Source of the DNA: Cherax quadricarinatus
Lineage: Eukaryota > Arthropoda > Malacostraca > Decapoda > Parastacidae
Length of the DNA: 64,000 bases
Direction of reading: 5' to 3'
Assembly (NCBI RefSeq): GCF_038502225.1
Contig: NC_091323.1
Coordinates: forward strand, 18,511,872 to 18,575,871
How positions within the stretch are numbered: the stretch's first letter is position 1; every line of letters starts with the position of its first letter. The position numbers and the translations under genes are program-made. The notes under the pieces were generated by a model, which searched no databases, was not told the origin of the DNA, and saw nothing but the letters and a program-made list of their open reading frames with translations. Positions 10,421 through 24,141 of this stretch are shown one piece after another.

Positions 10421-12107
10421 GTATGTTGCCCTTCTCTGAGACAATCTTAGCTATGGTGTTGCTGAGCCAACAGTAGTGTCTTGGCCTGCAATGTGCTCGC
10501 TGGTCGCAATATTTGTAGTGTAGGCGTATTGTTTGTTTATTTTAACTTTTAATACTGGTATATGAATAGCTGGAAACCTAAAAAAATAATTTGCACTAAA
10601 CAAAAAGTCATTTCACTGTAATATATGAACGAGGTACTAGAATGGTGTGCAGTAGATTTTATTGCTAATTAATGAAGTTTGCACTTCATATCTTTGAGTA
10701 AATTTTAATTTTAGCAAGAATTATATCTTTAATATTTTTCTCGAATATACATCTGTGAGAATTAACAACTTATTAAGTTTAGATTTTTTATTTGCAGGTG
10801 AAATAATAATAATTACCTTATTTATATTGTGAAATTCCAATTACGGTGATTGGATTGTATAATCAAACGTACAAATAGTGAAGTGAGTGACCTTACTACA
10901 GTGTCAACAAGACTCCTCACTTCACCCGGGTATCAACATCTCTCTTGAATGGCGGTAAGTTGAATTTATAATTTTTATAACCCGCATTCAGTTATTTTGA
11001 GAAAAATGGAAATGATCGTTTGTCATATAAGAACCCAAAATTCAAAATATAAGAATGAAACGAAATTGTAAAGATTAATGTAGATTGCAGAGCATCTAAT
11101 TAACTGAACGTTGTAATTAGACGAATCCCACCCATTCCTGGGGAAAAATTACTATATCTTATTATTGTTTTTTTCTGAAACATTGACAATAACTTAGACT
11201 CAGAGGTACGTCTATCACGGACTAGTTGGGAAAAGAGAAAATGCAAACACCGGAACATTTTATTTAAAACTTTTCCTTTTTGAGACCTTGGAGTAACTAT
11301 GGTCCCAGGAGCATTACGTTTCCACAAAAATGCTGTCGTTTTTGTATTTTGTCTTTACCCAACTACTTGTCGGTATCACATTAATGTTGGTAATGAGAGT
11401 GTAGCTATAAAAGAAACTTATAGCTGACGCAGTAACTTTGTACGCTTGCAAATGTATCTTGAAAAAGAGTTGTCAAAGTTATTATAGCCGTCAGACTACA
11501 GTGGTGGAGCGAGGGATAAATTTATGCTTGACCTTGGTTTCAGATCTCGTCCATTCCCTGAAAACAGTTAAAATTATGCATTAGGATTTTTTCTGAAGCA
11601 TACATAGTGCTGAAAATATCTAACAAACAAAACCTGCGAGAATGGATTCAGTTGAGATAAATTTAGAAAATAAACAGAAGTACTTTTTTGAGGGGCAATA
11701 GTTTATAAGTTGACACTAAGTATAATTACCGAGGTAAATCATTTTTAAATATTAAAGATGGGTTAGACAGATGCATTAGTAAGGTCGGTCTGCTTCGCAT
11801 TACCCATGCGTTCTATGACCCATGCGAGTTTAGCGCTTACCCTTACTAGTAATAATATTTAATATAAAATGCAATATATTTTATATCGACTAACAAAAAC
11901 TGCTTACGGGCTCTTGTCATCCAACTTTATGCCATCTATTATTAGATTAACTTACCCTTGACTAGTGCCAACTCACAACTGAGTCTTAACATAGAGTTAA
12001 TTCTGGCTTACCAAGAACTTTATGTGATTTTGGCATCAGCAGATTGTCTTGGGAAACAAATTTCATGTAAAAGTAAATAATATTTCATCTTGACATATAA
12101 TTAAAAT
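10421..12107. other. No gene recognised
   Basis: This is AT-rich DNA. One intron-exon-like signal pair occurs (TTTATTTGCAG at about 10798 and ATGGCG|GTAAGT at about 10956), but the stretch between them has stops early, so at most it is untranslated exon. Confidence 0.4.
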
Positions 12108-13579
<1,472 letters not shown>

Positions 13580-13800
13580 CCAACCTATGTTAAGCTATCC
13601 AGAGCTCTCACGCCAATGACGCTACTCGGGAGTTTGTTCCAGCCATCTACAACTCTATAGCCAAGCCAGTACTCCCGTATGTTTTCCAAGTCTAAATTTA
13701 TCAAAATTGAATCCATTGATGCGAGTTTTGTTTTGGTGACATACTTTATGTTCGTTATTTGTACCCCCCATTTATTCCAGTCACAGTTCACTTAATCTAA
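13580..13800 (-). pseudogene. LINE-D (CR1-like) C-terminal fragment
   Basis: The minus strand encodes SILINLDLENIREYWLGYRV then VDGWNKLPSSVIGVRALDS. This is the same C-terminal module (hydrophobic, VVDxWNKLPSxVI) as the plus-strand LINE-D at 50.1-50.3 kb. It is short and isolated, with no RT core. Confidence 0.6.
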
Positions 13801-13879
13801 TTCCAGTCTGTTTGATTAAGAGCCGAGTTTAGAACCGAAGATACAGTCACTAAGGCATTATATGAATGTATGTATTTAA

Positions 13880-13945
13880 TTATGGCCGGGTCACCACATG
13901 GAAAAGACCTGGGCCAGGATGTCCTGGCGAACCTACCTGTACCTG
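13880..13945 (+). repeat. Divergent fragment of the 39.3-kb repeat
   Basis: GGCCGGGTCACCACATGGAA and the following bases align with AGCCGGGCCACCACTTGGAA near 39492, including the later CTGGCGAA / CCGGCGAA. Confidence 0.5.
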
Positions 13946-15124
13946 TTCCGTGTTAAAAAAAAGGCGAGATATACCAGTAATGAATGTTTAAAGAATTCGC
14001 TAGTCATTTCACGAAAAAGAAACTGGAAGAAAAATATAATGCTCAGCGAGCTACTCTAGATATCCCTCTGGGGATACCTGATGTCGAGTAAATAGATGAG
14101 GTTGTTTAGACACTTTAGTAACACATGCACTAAAATTTATTAAAAAAGAAAAGAAACATTATTATGTGGACGTATTGCTTTATGGGGTTAAAGAAGAACA
14201 ATCACATTACCATCTGTGCCGGGGGCCCCTCAAAGCTTACAAATATTTATGGAAAAGACATGGTTTCTCAGGTACACAACGAGACGCTAACCAATCTTAA
14301 AAATGTTGATAACCTGGCTGAGTTATATGTATTCAGTCTAGTTTTATACAGACTTATAGAGTATAAATCAAAACAGTGTTCACGACTGAAATGTAAGAGT
14401 AACTGGATTTATTTCGGACGCTGCTTGATCAGAGAAAGATGTGCCCCTCTCCTCTAGTCTTTAACCCACACAAGAACTGTAGAAGTTGAACCTCAGAACC
14501 CTCAAGAGGTTCAGGCGCTGGGGACCGTCACTTTGAAGAGACTCAAAAGTTTTAGCTAAAGACATTCAAGAAGTCTAGCACATGTACCTTAAAATCTTCA
14601 ATATCTGAATCATTAAAATCTGAATCTTGTAAGTAAAATACATCGGTGCTGAAGGATTGACGTTGATCAAAAGAAACAATGAAAATTTTTCACATGGTAA
14701 CCAATATCACAATTTCTTCAGTAAGTGGCAAACTGACATCTATACAGCCCAAGAATAATCCGCGTCTTCATCTAAGTTACTCCACCTTTGAAAATTTGAT
14801 ACCACTCAGACGAGGCGTCCTTTAATTATCGCATTATTTATCCCAATTTATTTAATAAAATTGGGACTTGCATAGTCCACAAATACAGCAAATCTTCACT
14901 TGAGTAAAAATAAGCCAACAGTGAAAGTTTGAAGCCGATCATACAAGGCATTCTCAGTTTATTGTACACAAAATGTATCTTACTTTTTTGTGGTACAGCT
15001 GTTCAAGTGGCATGTATACACTTCAGTAACAAGCTGAACTTGTCCACTAGGATACACCGGTTCTGAAAATTTGAAGCCAGTAGACAAGCTATATATACTG
15101 CCGGTAGACACCTATACTGCCTAT
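13946..15124. other. No gene recognised
   Basis: This is AT-rich intergenic or intronic DNA. The frame at 14164-14457 (97 codons) has no recognisable domain. Confidence 0.4.
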
Positions 15125-15972
15125 ACTGAAGTTCAATGAAGAGAAATTTCAACTACTCAGATATGGAAAACTTGAGGAAATTAAAACTGTATCAGGGTAT
15201 ACAACAAATTCTAACCACACAATAAAGCGAAAATCTAATGTGAAGGACCTGGGAGTGATAATATCAGAGGATCTCACTTTCAAAGACCACAACAACGTAT
15301 CTACCTCATCTGCTAGAAAAATGATTGGATGGATAATGAGAACCCTCAAAACTAGGGACACCAAACCCATAATGATTCTCTTCAAATCGCTTGTTCTCTC
15401 TAGGCTGGAATACTGCTGTACATTGCCCCCTTCAAGGCAGGAGAAATTGCTGACCTGGAGAGTGTACAGAGAACTTTCACGGCACACACAAGTACGATAC
15501 AGCATTTAAATTACTGGGAACGGTTGAAGTCCCTTTATTTGTATTCCATGGAACACAGGCGAGAAAGATACATGGTGATATACACTTGGATAATCCTAGA
15601 GGGATTAGTACCAAACGCACACAAAAATCACTCCCTACGAAAGCAAAAGACTCGGCACAAGATGCAATATTTCCCCAGTGAAAAGCAGGAGCGCCATGAT
15701 AACACAAGTATCAGGGGCACAAAACTGTTCAACTGCCTCCCAGCGTACATAAGGGGGATTACCAATAGACCCATGGGTGTTTTCAAGAAGGCGCTGGACA
15801 GGCACCTAAAGTCAGTACCTGATCAGCCGGGCTGTGGCTCTTACATCGGTTTACGTGTGGCCAGTAGTAACAGCCTGGTTGACCAGACGCTGATCCACCA
15901 CGAGACCAGGTCTCAGACCGGGCCGCGGGGGCGGGGGCCCAAGAAACCCTTTCCAGGTATGCTCCAGGTATT
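15125..15972 (+). pseudogene. LINE-B fragment, C-terminal third
   Basis: It starts within the RT C-terminal part (KFNEEKFQLLRYGKLEEIKT) and continues with RKSNVKDLGVIISEDLTFKD, SARKMIGWIMRTLKTRD and LVLSRLEYCCTL, then frameshifts near 15425. A second open stretch follows: MEHRRERYMVIYTWIILEGL, RGTKLFNCLPAYIRGITNRP, LDRHLKSVPDQPGCGSYIGL. The end matches the LINE-B 3' tail, with CAGACCGGGCCGCGGGGGCG. It is 5'-truncated. Confidence 0.85.
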
Positions 15973-15974
15973 AG

Positions 15975-16050
15975 GAAGGGGGCAGTAGCTCCAGTTCCTT
16001 GGATCAAGAGCTATTCACCAGCCTCAAGGTACCTCTCTTGAAGGGTGTGG
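15975..16050 (+). repeat. Partial SINE-like family X
   Basis: GCTCCAGTTCCTTGGATCAA and the following CACCAGCCTCAAGGTACCTC resemble the middle of the elements at 4925 and 43212. Confidence 0.4.
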
Positions 16051-16161
16051 AACTGTATCCTAAAAAAAACACAATTTAAACTCGGCGATCAACGTTATTT
16101 TTATATATCATTGCTGTGTTTGCTGGGTTAAGTTATCAGTGTGTTTCCGCACGTTACCTGG

Positions 16162-16465
16162 TGTGATGTTTTGGTCTTGTGTTGCTGTGGTTGAAATAGT
16201 GTGATGTTTTGGTCTTGTGTTGCTGTGGTTGAACTATTGTGATGTTTTGGTCTTGTGTTGCTGTGGTTGAAATAGTGTAATGTTTTGATCTTGTGTTGCT
16301 GTGGTTGAAATAGTGTGATGTTTTGGTCTTGTGTTGCTGTGGTTGAACTATTGTGATGTTTTGATCTTGTGTTACTATGGTTGAACTAGTGTGATGTTTT
16401 GATTTTATGTTGCTATGGTTCAGTTGGTGTAATGTTTTGGGCTTGTGTTGCTATGGTAAAGCTGC
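16162..16465 (+). repeat. 38-bp minisatellite, about 8 units
   Basis: The unit starts TGTGATGTTTTGGTCTTGTG and continues TTGCTGTGGTTGAAATAG. Units alternate between GAAATAG and GAACTAT ends, and divergence rises toward the right end. Confidence 0.9.
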
Positions 16466-16752
16466 TGGTTGTGCGTGACAAGTCCTGTGGATGATGCAGC
16501 CAATGTCAAGTGTGGGTGACACGCCTCATGACCTTCCTGTTAACATCTCGGGACGCCCTGTGTGTACTAACCACTGTAGCGGAAGCTTTTAAGAGGCACG
16601 TCAGTTCCCCTTTCTTCTAATAATATGTTATTTTCCCTTATAATCTACCTTGTCCATAATTACTATTGCATTTGTTTTGTCTGCTTTCGAAAGGTGAAGT
16701 CCAGGATCTATCCTTAATTTATGGCATAACTTAACAAATCTTTGAGGACAAT
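16466..16752. other. No gene recognised
   Basis: This is short non-coding DNA between the minisatellite and the LINE-B hairpin. Confidence 0.5.
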
Positions 16753-16783
16753 TGTGTTGCAGAGGTCAGACCTCTGCAACACA
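16753..16783. repeat. Perfect 14-bp hairpin at a LINE-B 5' junction
   Basis: TGTGTTGCAGAGGT, loop CAG, ACCTCTGCAACACA. LINE-B sequence (ATGAAGTTCAGTGATGAG) begins three bases later. Confidence 0.9.
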
Positions 16784-17648
16784 GTTATGAAGTTCAGTGA
16801 TGAGAAACTTCAAATATTTCGATAAAGAAGAACGTGAGGAAATTAAAACTATATCGAAGTATAAAACAAATTCCAACCACACAGTAGAGCGAAAACCTAA
16901 TGTAAAAGACCTGGGAGTGATAATGTCAGAGAATCTCACTTTCAAAGACCACAGCATTGTATCAATCACATCTGCTAGAAAAATGACAGGATGAACGAGA
17001 ACCTTCAAAACTAAGGATACCTAGCCCATGACACTCTTCCGGTCGCTTGTTCTATCTAGGCTGGAATATTGCTGCACACTAACAGCATCTTTCAAGGCAG
17101 GTGAAATTGCTGATCTAGAAAATGTACAGAGAACATACACAGCACACAACTGCGATAAAACACCTAAATTACTGGGAACGTTTGAAGTTCCTCGACATGT
17201 ACTCTCTAGAACACAGGCGGGAGAGATACATGATTATATACACTTGGAAAATTCCAAAGTGATTAGTACCAAATTTTCGCACGAAAATCACTCTCTATGA
17301 AAGCAAAAGACTCAGTAGACGATGCAGCATCCCCCCAATGAAAAGCAGGGACACCACTAGCATGATAAGAGACAACACAATAAGTGCCTAGGGCCCAAGA
17401 CTGTTCAACTGCCTCCCAGCATACACAAGAGGCATTACCAATACACCCTTGGCTGTCTTCAAGAAGGCTTTGGACAGGTACCTAAAGTCAGTACCTGATC
17501 AGCCGGGCTGTGGTTCGTATGTCGGTTTATGCGCGGCCAACAGTAACAGCCTGGTTGATCAGGCCCTGATCCAATATGAGGCCTGGTCACAGACAGGGCC
17601 ACGGTGACGTTGATCCCCGAAACCCCCTCCAGGTATACTCCAGGTATA
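16784..17648 (+). pseudogene. LINE-B fragment, C-terminal third, second copy
   Basis: It encodes MKFSDEKLQIF, then KPNVKDLGVIMSENLTFKDH, SITSARKMTG with a TGA in place of Trp (16993-16995), then LVLSRLEYCCTLTASFKAG, a frameshift near 17120, a stretch parallel to EHRRERYMIIYTWKI, and FNCLPAYTRGITNTPLAVF. The tail is ACAGCCTGGTTGATCAGG to CTCCAGGTATACTCCAGG. It is 5'-truncated at the hairpin and dead. Confidence 0.85.
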
Positions 17649-18061
17649 CCATAGCTAATAACTGTCGCAGTGGTACTTAATGTGGTAGAAGGAAAAATCT
17701 AGAAATTTCTTTCTTTTTATGGAAATACGAAAAGTATACAGTTACTTGTGGAAATACGTAAAAATTGTAGAGCTGGCAATGGTTGCAATATACACAGCAG
17801 AAAGCCAAATATTTTTCCAGTAAACTTGCTATGCCAGTCGCTCTACCGTAGCTAACAACAGTGATACAGTAGCATTTGTTGATGTGATGCAGTTGGAAAA
17901 ATCTAGAAAAATTAAATACAGTGATATATTAAAAACCCAAATCAGGCCGTAAAAGAGGTGCCAGAGGCCACCAGTACCCTCAGTATGTAGAAATTGCCAG
18001 CAGTCACCAGTTCACCAAACACGCAAGTCAGATAATAATAAAAATAAAAATAATAACATCT
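17649..18061. other. No gene recognised
   Basis: AT-rich non-coding DNA. Confidence 0.5.
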
Positions 18062-18395
18062 TTATAATCTATAAAATTATGTATATCAAACTACAGTATA
18101 TATACTAACATATAAAACAAAATACTTTTATAGTAGACTTTTACCCTAGGCAACTTACCCAGGAGAACTGTTCAAGTGTACCAGGAGAAAACTTTGTTGT
18201 ATGGAATACTGTAACTATATAAATCTATAAAAATTTTATATATCACACTAAAGTATATATACCAACATATAAAACAAAATACTTTTATAGTAGACTTTTG
18301 CAGTAGTTTGATGTATGGGATACTAAAACTATAAAAAATCTATAAAATTATATATATCAAACTACAGTATACATTACCATCATAAAAATCTGTGT
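18062..18395 (+). repeat. About 155-bp AT-rich tandem repeat, 2.2 units
   Basis: The block ATCTATAAAATTATGTATAT ... ACATATAAAACAAAATACTT ... TAGTAGACTTT occurs near 18066, 18222 and, partly, 18338. Confidence 0.75.
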
Positions 18396-18659
18396 AATCT
18401 GCAGCAAGAGTAACACGTGATGTCTTGCGTGGATTGCATGCAGTCTCTGTGGAAAATGGTCCCATGGGTCATGTACAGACTTTAAACAATCAACCACTAT
18501 TGATATTAAAAGAGGAAAATGTTTTTTTTTTTGGGTCTTCCCAAGCGAGAGGCACCTGTGGGAGAAAATTACTTCCATATCAAGAGACAGGAACACCAAC
18601 AAAAATTATCCTTCTTAGAAAACATAACAATCTTGTATAACAGCTGAGAAAATAAAAGG

Positions 18660-20105
18660 AGTGGGTCAGATGGGGCTGTCACCAGTGGTGCTGCTGCTGT
18701 CTTGATGAGCAGTACTTGTAAGAATACAGACATGAAAGAGTGCACCAGATGGTGCTGTTGCTGTCCTGGAGGACATTGCATCAGATGGTTCTGGTGCTGT
18801 CCTGAAGGACAATGTATCAGATGGAGATAGTGGCCCTGGTGATGTAACTGGTAAAAAGAAAGTTATACGAATTCCAGAGTTACGAAGTAGCAATACTGTT
18901 GGAGATGGAATAAAAAGGGATGATTCTTCAGGGAAAAGTATTGATACATTACCAGTGAAAACTGGTGGAGGCACTGATATTAGTACAGGGCCTGTAGATA
19001 ATGGGAAACAGAAAAAAATAATTCACCAGTAGGGAATGCAGGCACAAAAAATCCTGGTAAACAGGAATCCAGTTTATAAAAGTTCTATGCCTTGGGTATC
19101 TGCAGGCATGGAATATCTGGAAAAACAGGTGGGACATGCAGTTTTGACCATCCCAGAGAATGCCACGCCCACATGACAACAGGAGAATGCAACTCTTTCT
19201 TGTAATTTATTTCACTCAGAAATGTGTCACTTGTCAGTCCATGAAAGACAATGCTACAACGAATATTGTCAAGCACACCATCTAGAAGGGACAAGAAGAT
19301 ACAGATCACCCAAACCATGGGAAAACCAGGAGAGCCACAACTACTCCAGAAATGAGGTTTTTAGTGCTACAAAGAAAAAACTGGCAAAAAATGACAGCAA
19401 TCTTATACCAACTCAGAACACTTCTGGAGTGGAGGTGCAGTCATTGGCCTCCACTCCAGAACAGCAGATATTAGTGCCAACAAAGCCCCCAGACATACCA
19501 TCAGTACGACGACATTATCAAAAGACAACAAAATACCTTTCATTACTGAACTGCTCATTGAGTCAAGTGCAATGTTTGTGGCTTTCAGAGAGCCCTTTGT
19601 AAAGGATCACTCTGACAACGAAATATGGATCCCAGGTTATAACCTATTCAGAAGCGACAGACTTAACAGGCAACAGGGGAAGGTTGGCCTGTATGTCACA
19701 GAGTCACTCATTTGCTCGGAACTACTAAACACCTCAAATGATGTAGTTTTTGGCAGTAAAGATCAAAAACCAAAACTTTGTCGTTATGGTTGTATACAAG
19801 CCTCCAGATGCTACTTCCGAACAATTCCAGGAACAGCTTTTCAAAATTGACCACTATCTGGAAAATCTCCCAGCTCCTGCTCAAACATCTTGCAGCTGAG
19901 TAATTTCAACTTAAGACACCTAAAGTGGAGGAATATGGCTAATAATGTTTTAGCAGAGAAAACCCCAGGAGGCAGCTCAGACGAAAATTCATGCATGCAT
20001 GAGCTATTAAATTTCTGCAACCTTAACCCAGCAAATAATAGAGTCAACAAGACTGGAAAATACACTAGACCTCATCTTCACCAACAATGATGATCCAATA
20101 TGAAA
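18660..20105 (+). pseudogene. LINE-B copy, 5' half (zinc-finger region and endonuclease)
   Basis: This is the only copy here that reaches the 5' part of LINE-B. About 48-bp imperfect repeats (CATCAGATGG...CTGTCCTG) lie at 18750-18830. A Cys/His-rich region follows: CRHGISGKTGGTCSFDHPRE from 19101, then MCHLSVHERQCYNEYCQAHH from 19222. In the same frame the sequence runs into the LINE-B endonuclease leader (VEVQSLASTPEQQI). The endonuclease is frameshifted near 19560 and shows MFVAFREPFVKDHSDNEIW, IPGYNLFRSDRLNRQQG, and near 19890-20090 FNLRHLKWRNMANNV and KTPGGSSDENS. LINE-C interrupts it at 20106. Confidence 0.8.
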
Positions 20106-21967
20106 TATATTTATTTATTTATTTTATGTCTTTGCAAACAGTACATTGAGATTTTATATTTACAATAGTGGGTTGCAAAGAGAGCCTCTATTATGCCTAG
20201 GCATTATGGGCCAACTTAACATTATTGACTTACAGACTACTTAACACTAAGAATTATATCATAGTTGTACAGTAGGATAGTAATTATTTCATAGTTGAAC
20301 AGCAGGTTATTAATTATAAGTGAATTAATTTTGTATAAGACAAAGGATATATTCATATAGTCTAAAATGCTTTTTGTGAAAACAATGATTCAATTATATT
20401 CCTGTCAACAATGGATAAAAGGTTCAAAGTGATTGTTATGATGTGGGAGTACATAGGTGAGTATGTGTGTACTGAGTATTTAGCGTTTAGTCTAGGGTGA
20501 TTAAGTGGCTTTTGAGAAGAGTCTTAAACTGATTTTCAGACTGGGTTACTTCAATATCTTCTGGTAATGAATTTCATATTTTAGGGCCCTGTATGTGCAT
20601 AGAGTTTTTGCACAGTGTGATATGGACACGAGGTATATCAAAAAGGGATCTGTGTCTTGTGTTGTGGTCATGTGTCCTGTTTAAGTTGGTGAGGAGAAGT
20701 TTGAGTGGAGGGTTTATATTTGCGTGTATTGTTCTGTGTATGTTGTTAATGTTCTTAATGGTGAGCAGATTGAGACTTTTGAAAATTGGTGGAGTATGCT
20801 GGCGGGAGTGGGAATTCGTTATCATTCTTACTGCTGCCTTTTGCTGGGTTATAAGGGGTTTTAGGTGATTGGATGTTGTTAATCCCCATGCACAAATTCC
20901 ACATGTAAGATAAGGGTATATGAGTGTATGGTACAGTGCCAGGAGAGCTGATTGTGGAACGTAGTACCTTATCTTTAATAGTATGCCTACAGTCTTGGAG
21001 ATTTTCTTGATTTGTTATATGTGTGTCCGAAACTTAAGGCTACTGTCAAGGTGGATACCTGGGAATTTTCCCTCTGTGAGTCTTGTGACTGATGATCCAT
21101 TTAGCGTTATGTTAATCGGATCATTTGCAGCTTTGTTTCCAAACTGAATGAAATAGGTTTTATCAGTATTCAGGGTAAGTATATTAGTCATCATCCAGAC
21201 AGATATTTTCTGCAATTCGGCATTGACTGTGTTTGCTAGTATGACTGTGTTTGGGTGGGAAAAGACATATGTAGTGTCATATGTGCAAATAATATGGGTT
21301 TGAGCAGCTGTGATGCATTCGGTAGATCATTGATGTAGATGAGAAAGAGGAGTGGTCCAAGGACGCTTCCTTGTGGGACTCCTACTGTGATTGGTTGGGT
21401 GGAAGAGTTTGCATCATTTGCATACACATATTGAGTTCTGTTACTAAGGTATGATTTTAGGTAGTTGAGGGAGTGGCCTCTGATACCATAGTGCGTTAAT
21501 TTGGAGTATAGCAGTTCATGGTCGACTGTATCGAAAGCTTTACGTAAATCAATGAAAATGCCCAGCGGGACTTCTTTCTTTTCGAGTGCTGTATATATTA
21601 GTTCTAGCATGTGTATGATAGCATCATTCGTGCTTTTATTATTCCTGAATCCAAACTGACAAGGGTTTAATACGTTGTGTGAGACGAGGTAGGAATAGAT
21701 CCGTCTATGAATTAATTTTTCAAAGATTTTAGAGAGCAGTGGTAAGTTAGATATTGGTCTACAGTTATTCAAGTCAGCTTGGTCACCTACTTTGTGGATC
21801 GGAGTGACCCTCGCTATTTTGAGGATTGTTGGGAAGGTAGCTGATTCAATGGATTTGTTAAAGAGCGTTGCAATAATTGGTGACAATACTTGAGAAGCTT
21901 TTTTGTACATAAAAGCAGGCAAGCTGTTTATGTCTCCTGCCTTGTTTTTAAGGGTGTTTATGATGAG
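20106..21967 (-). pseudogene. LINE-C (Jockey/CR1 superfamily) RT, inserted in LINE-B
   Basis: On the minus strand: VTPIHKVGDQADLNNCRPIS, SKIFEKLIHRRIYSYL, QFGFRNNKSTNDAIIHMLE, the first catalytic Asp in IFIDLRKAFDTVDHELLYSK, LSNRTQYVYAND, GVPQGSVLGPLLFLIYIND. The second catalytic motif (expected FADD) is destroyed by a one-base change and an Asp-to-His codon near 21280. The C-terminal part follows in other frames (IYPYLTCGICAWG, ITQQKAAVRMITNSH, HITLCKNSMHIQGPKI ending near 20574). The 3' end carries an AAAT-repeat tail at about 20100-20115. It lies antisense within the LINE-B copy. Confidence 0.85.
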
Positions 21968-23480
21968 CGTAACAGTATCAAAGACAATACGATCAGATCA
22001 CAATATAACAGAGGTGCAAACATGTATGTGCAGGGCTCCTGACCAGCAAAAGGTGACCAGTTATGAAGGTACCTTCACCAAATTCAACTTCAATAACAAA
22101 AACATGCAGTGAGATGAAGTTAACAATGTCCTAAATGAAACAAGCTGGGATGATATCCTAAACAACATGGATCCAAACCTTTGCCTAGAAAGAATTAACT
22201 CTGTGGCACTTGAGGAATGCTCAAGGCGCATTCTTTTAAGAAAAATGAAGAGAAGATGTAAACTAGAAGGAGAGAGATGCTCCCTATACAGGCGAAGGCA
22301 AAGAATCGCAAAGCTGCTGAAAGGGGCGAGTATATTTGAAATACGAAGGGAGGCACCAGTCAGAGAAAAAGCAAATACTGGACTTGAGCTTAAGGAATCA
22401 TACAGGAGACAAGAAACTCAGGAAGAACTTAAAGCCATAAATAAAATTAAAAAATATATATTTCTTTTCTTATGCCAAATCTAAGGCAAAAACAACATCC
22501 AGTATTGGATCCTTGCTCAGTGTTTAGTGAGCCATTAACTGGACTAAGAGTCGAAAATCTAAATGAATTTTTTTATGAGGGAGACTCAAATTTGGCCAAT
22601 TGAAAATCCTCCGATATTATCCTAACACTGCAAGACTTCAAAAAAGCAATAAATGACATGCCAATGCACTCTGTCCCAGGCCTAGACTTGTGGAACTCCG
22701 TGTTCATCAAGAACCACAAGAAGCCTTCAGTATTCTATGGAGAAGGAGCATGAACACAGGGGCATTCCACAATCACTAAAAACAACAGATATAGCCCCCT
22801 GCACAAAGGTGGCAGTAAAGCAATTGCAAAGAATTACAGACCGATAGAATTAACGTCCCATATCATAAACATATTTGAAAGGGCTCTAAGAAGCATGATT
22901 GCCACCTACCTAGATATCCATCACTTACACAACCCAGGGCAACATGGGTTTAGAGCAGGCCGCTCCTGCCTGTTCCAACTGTTGGACCACTATGACAAGG
23001 TTTTAGATGCACTGGAGGACAAACAAAATGCAGGTGTAGTATACACAGACTTTGAGAAAACCTTCGACAAGTGTGACCATGGTGTAATAGTGCACAAAAT
23101 GCGTGATAAAGAAATAACAGGAGAAGTTGGTAGATGGATCTATAACTTCCTAACACATAGAACACAAAGAGTAATCGTAAACAGAGTAAAGTCAGAGGCG
23201 GCTACAGTGAAAAGCTAGGTTCCACAAGGCACAGTACTCTCCCCTATCCTGTTCCTTATCCTCATATCTGACATAGAGATGTAAGCCACAGCACCGTGTC
23301 TTCCTTTGTGGATGACACCCGAAACTGCATAACAGTGTCATCCATCGAAGACACTGCAAGACTCCAAGCAGACACCGATCAAATCTTTAAATGGGTCGCG
23401 AAAAACAACACGAAGAGAAATTTCAATTACCCCAGTATAGAAAACTCGAGGAAATTAAAACTGTATCGGAGTATAAAACA
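21968..23480 (+). pseudogene. LINE-B copy, 3' half (endonuclease end and RT)
   Basis: It resumes where the copy stopped at 20105: SKTIRSDHNITEVQTCM (the SDH endonuclease motif), GTFTKFNFNNKNM, the Arg/Lys-rich linker LRKMKRRCKLEGERCSLYRR, then RT parts NPGQHGFRAGRSCLFQLLDH, VYTDFEKTFDKCDHGV, GRWIYNFLTHRTQRVIVN, VPQGTVLSPILFLILIS and SSFVDDTRN. VDD replaces the family FADD. A TAG near 23216 and several shifts break it. It fades out near 23480 without a 3' tail. Confidence 0.85.
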
Positions 23481-24141
23481 AATTCCAACCACACAATACA
23501 GCGAAAAATTAATATTTGATATTTAATCATCATTTAGTGTTTTTAAATCGATATATAAAAATTAAATTACGCACGATCACTTCAGTTTGTGTGATGTGAT
23601 ATAGTTAAGTGGATGGACTGGAAAACCTGTCAGTGTACAGCGGAATATACTCGCATATTCAAATTTTTGGCCAGGACATAATGATATCAAATATTACAAA
23701 ACATAATGACTACATTCATTTGTAATTTCGTTATGCATTGTAGGGCGTTCGAAAGACAACACAAATAGCGTTATTTACTTTCTTGGTGTATTTTAAGAGA
23801 CGATCTAGTGCGGAGATAGTCCCGAGATGCTGGAGAGGCTGTTGAGTTCAGGATCAAAAGTTTATTAAGGAAGCAAGGCTACGGATATCCTTACAGCTAT
23901 TCAGATAGACAAATCCATAACATTTTAATATTTTACCATGAGAGGCGAGTTTATTGGGCAGTACCACTCATCCTCTTAGAATATAAGACGTTAAATTACA
24001 CTCCATATAGTTAACAAACTTACCAATGTCGATGCAACCTTCATCCTTGTCTGTTTCGATGTACAGGTATCATTACCATTATAATTTGTCATTGTCTTAT
24101 TGCAGAAAATCATATTTTTTTTTGTAAACTGCTACCGGTAG
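23481..24141. other. No gene recognised
   Basis: AT-rich DNA. A T-run and CGGTAG acceptor-like end precede 24142. Confidence 0.5.
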
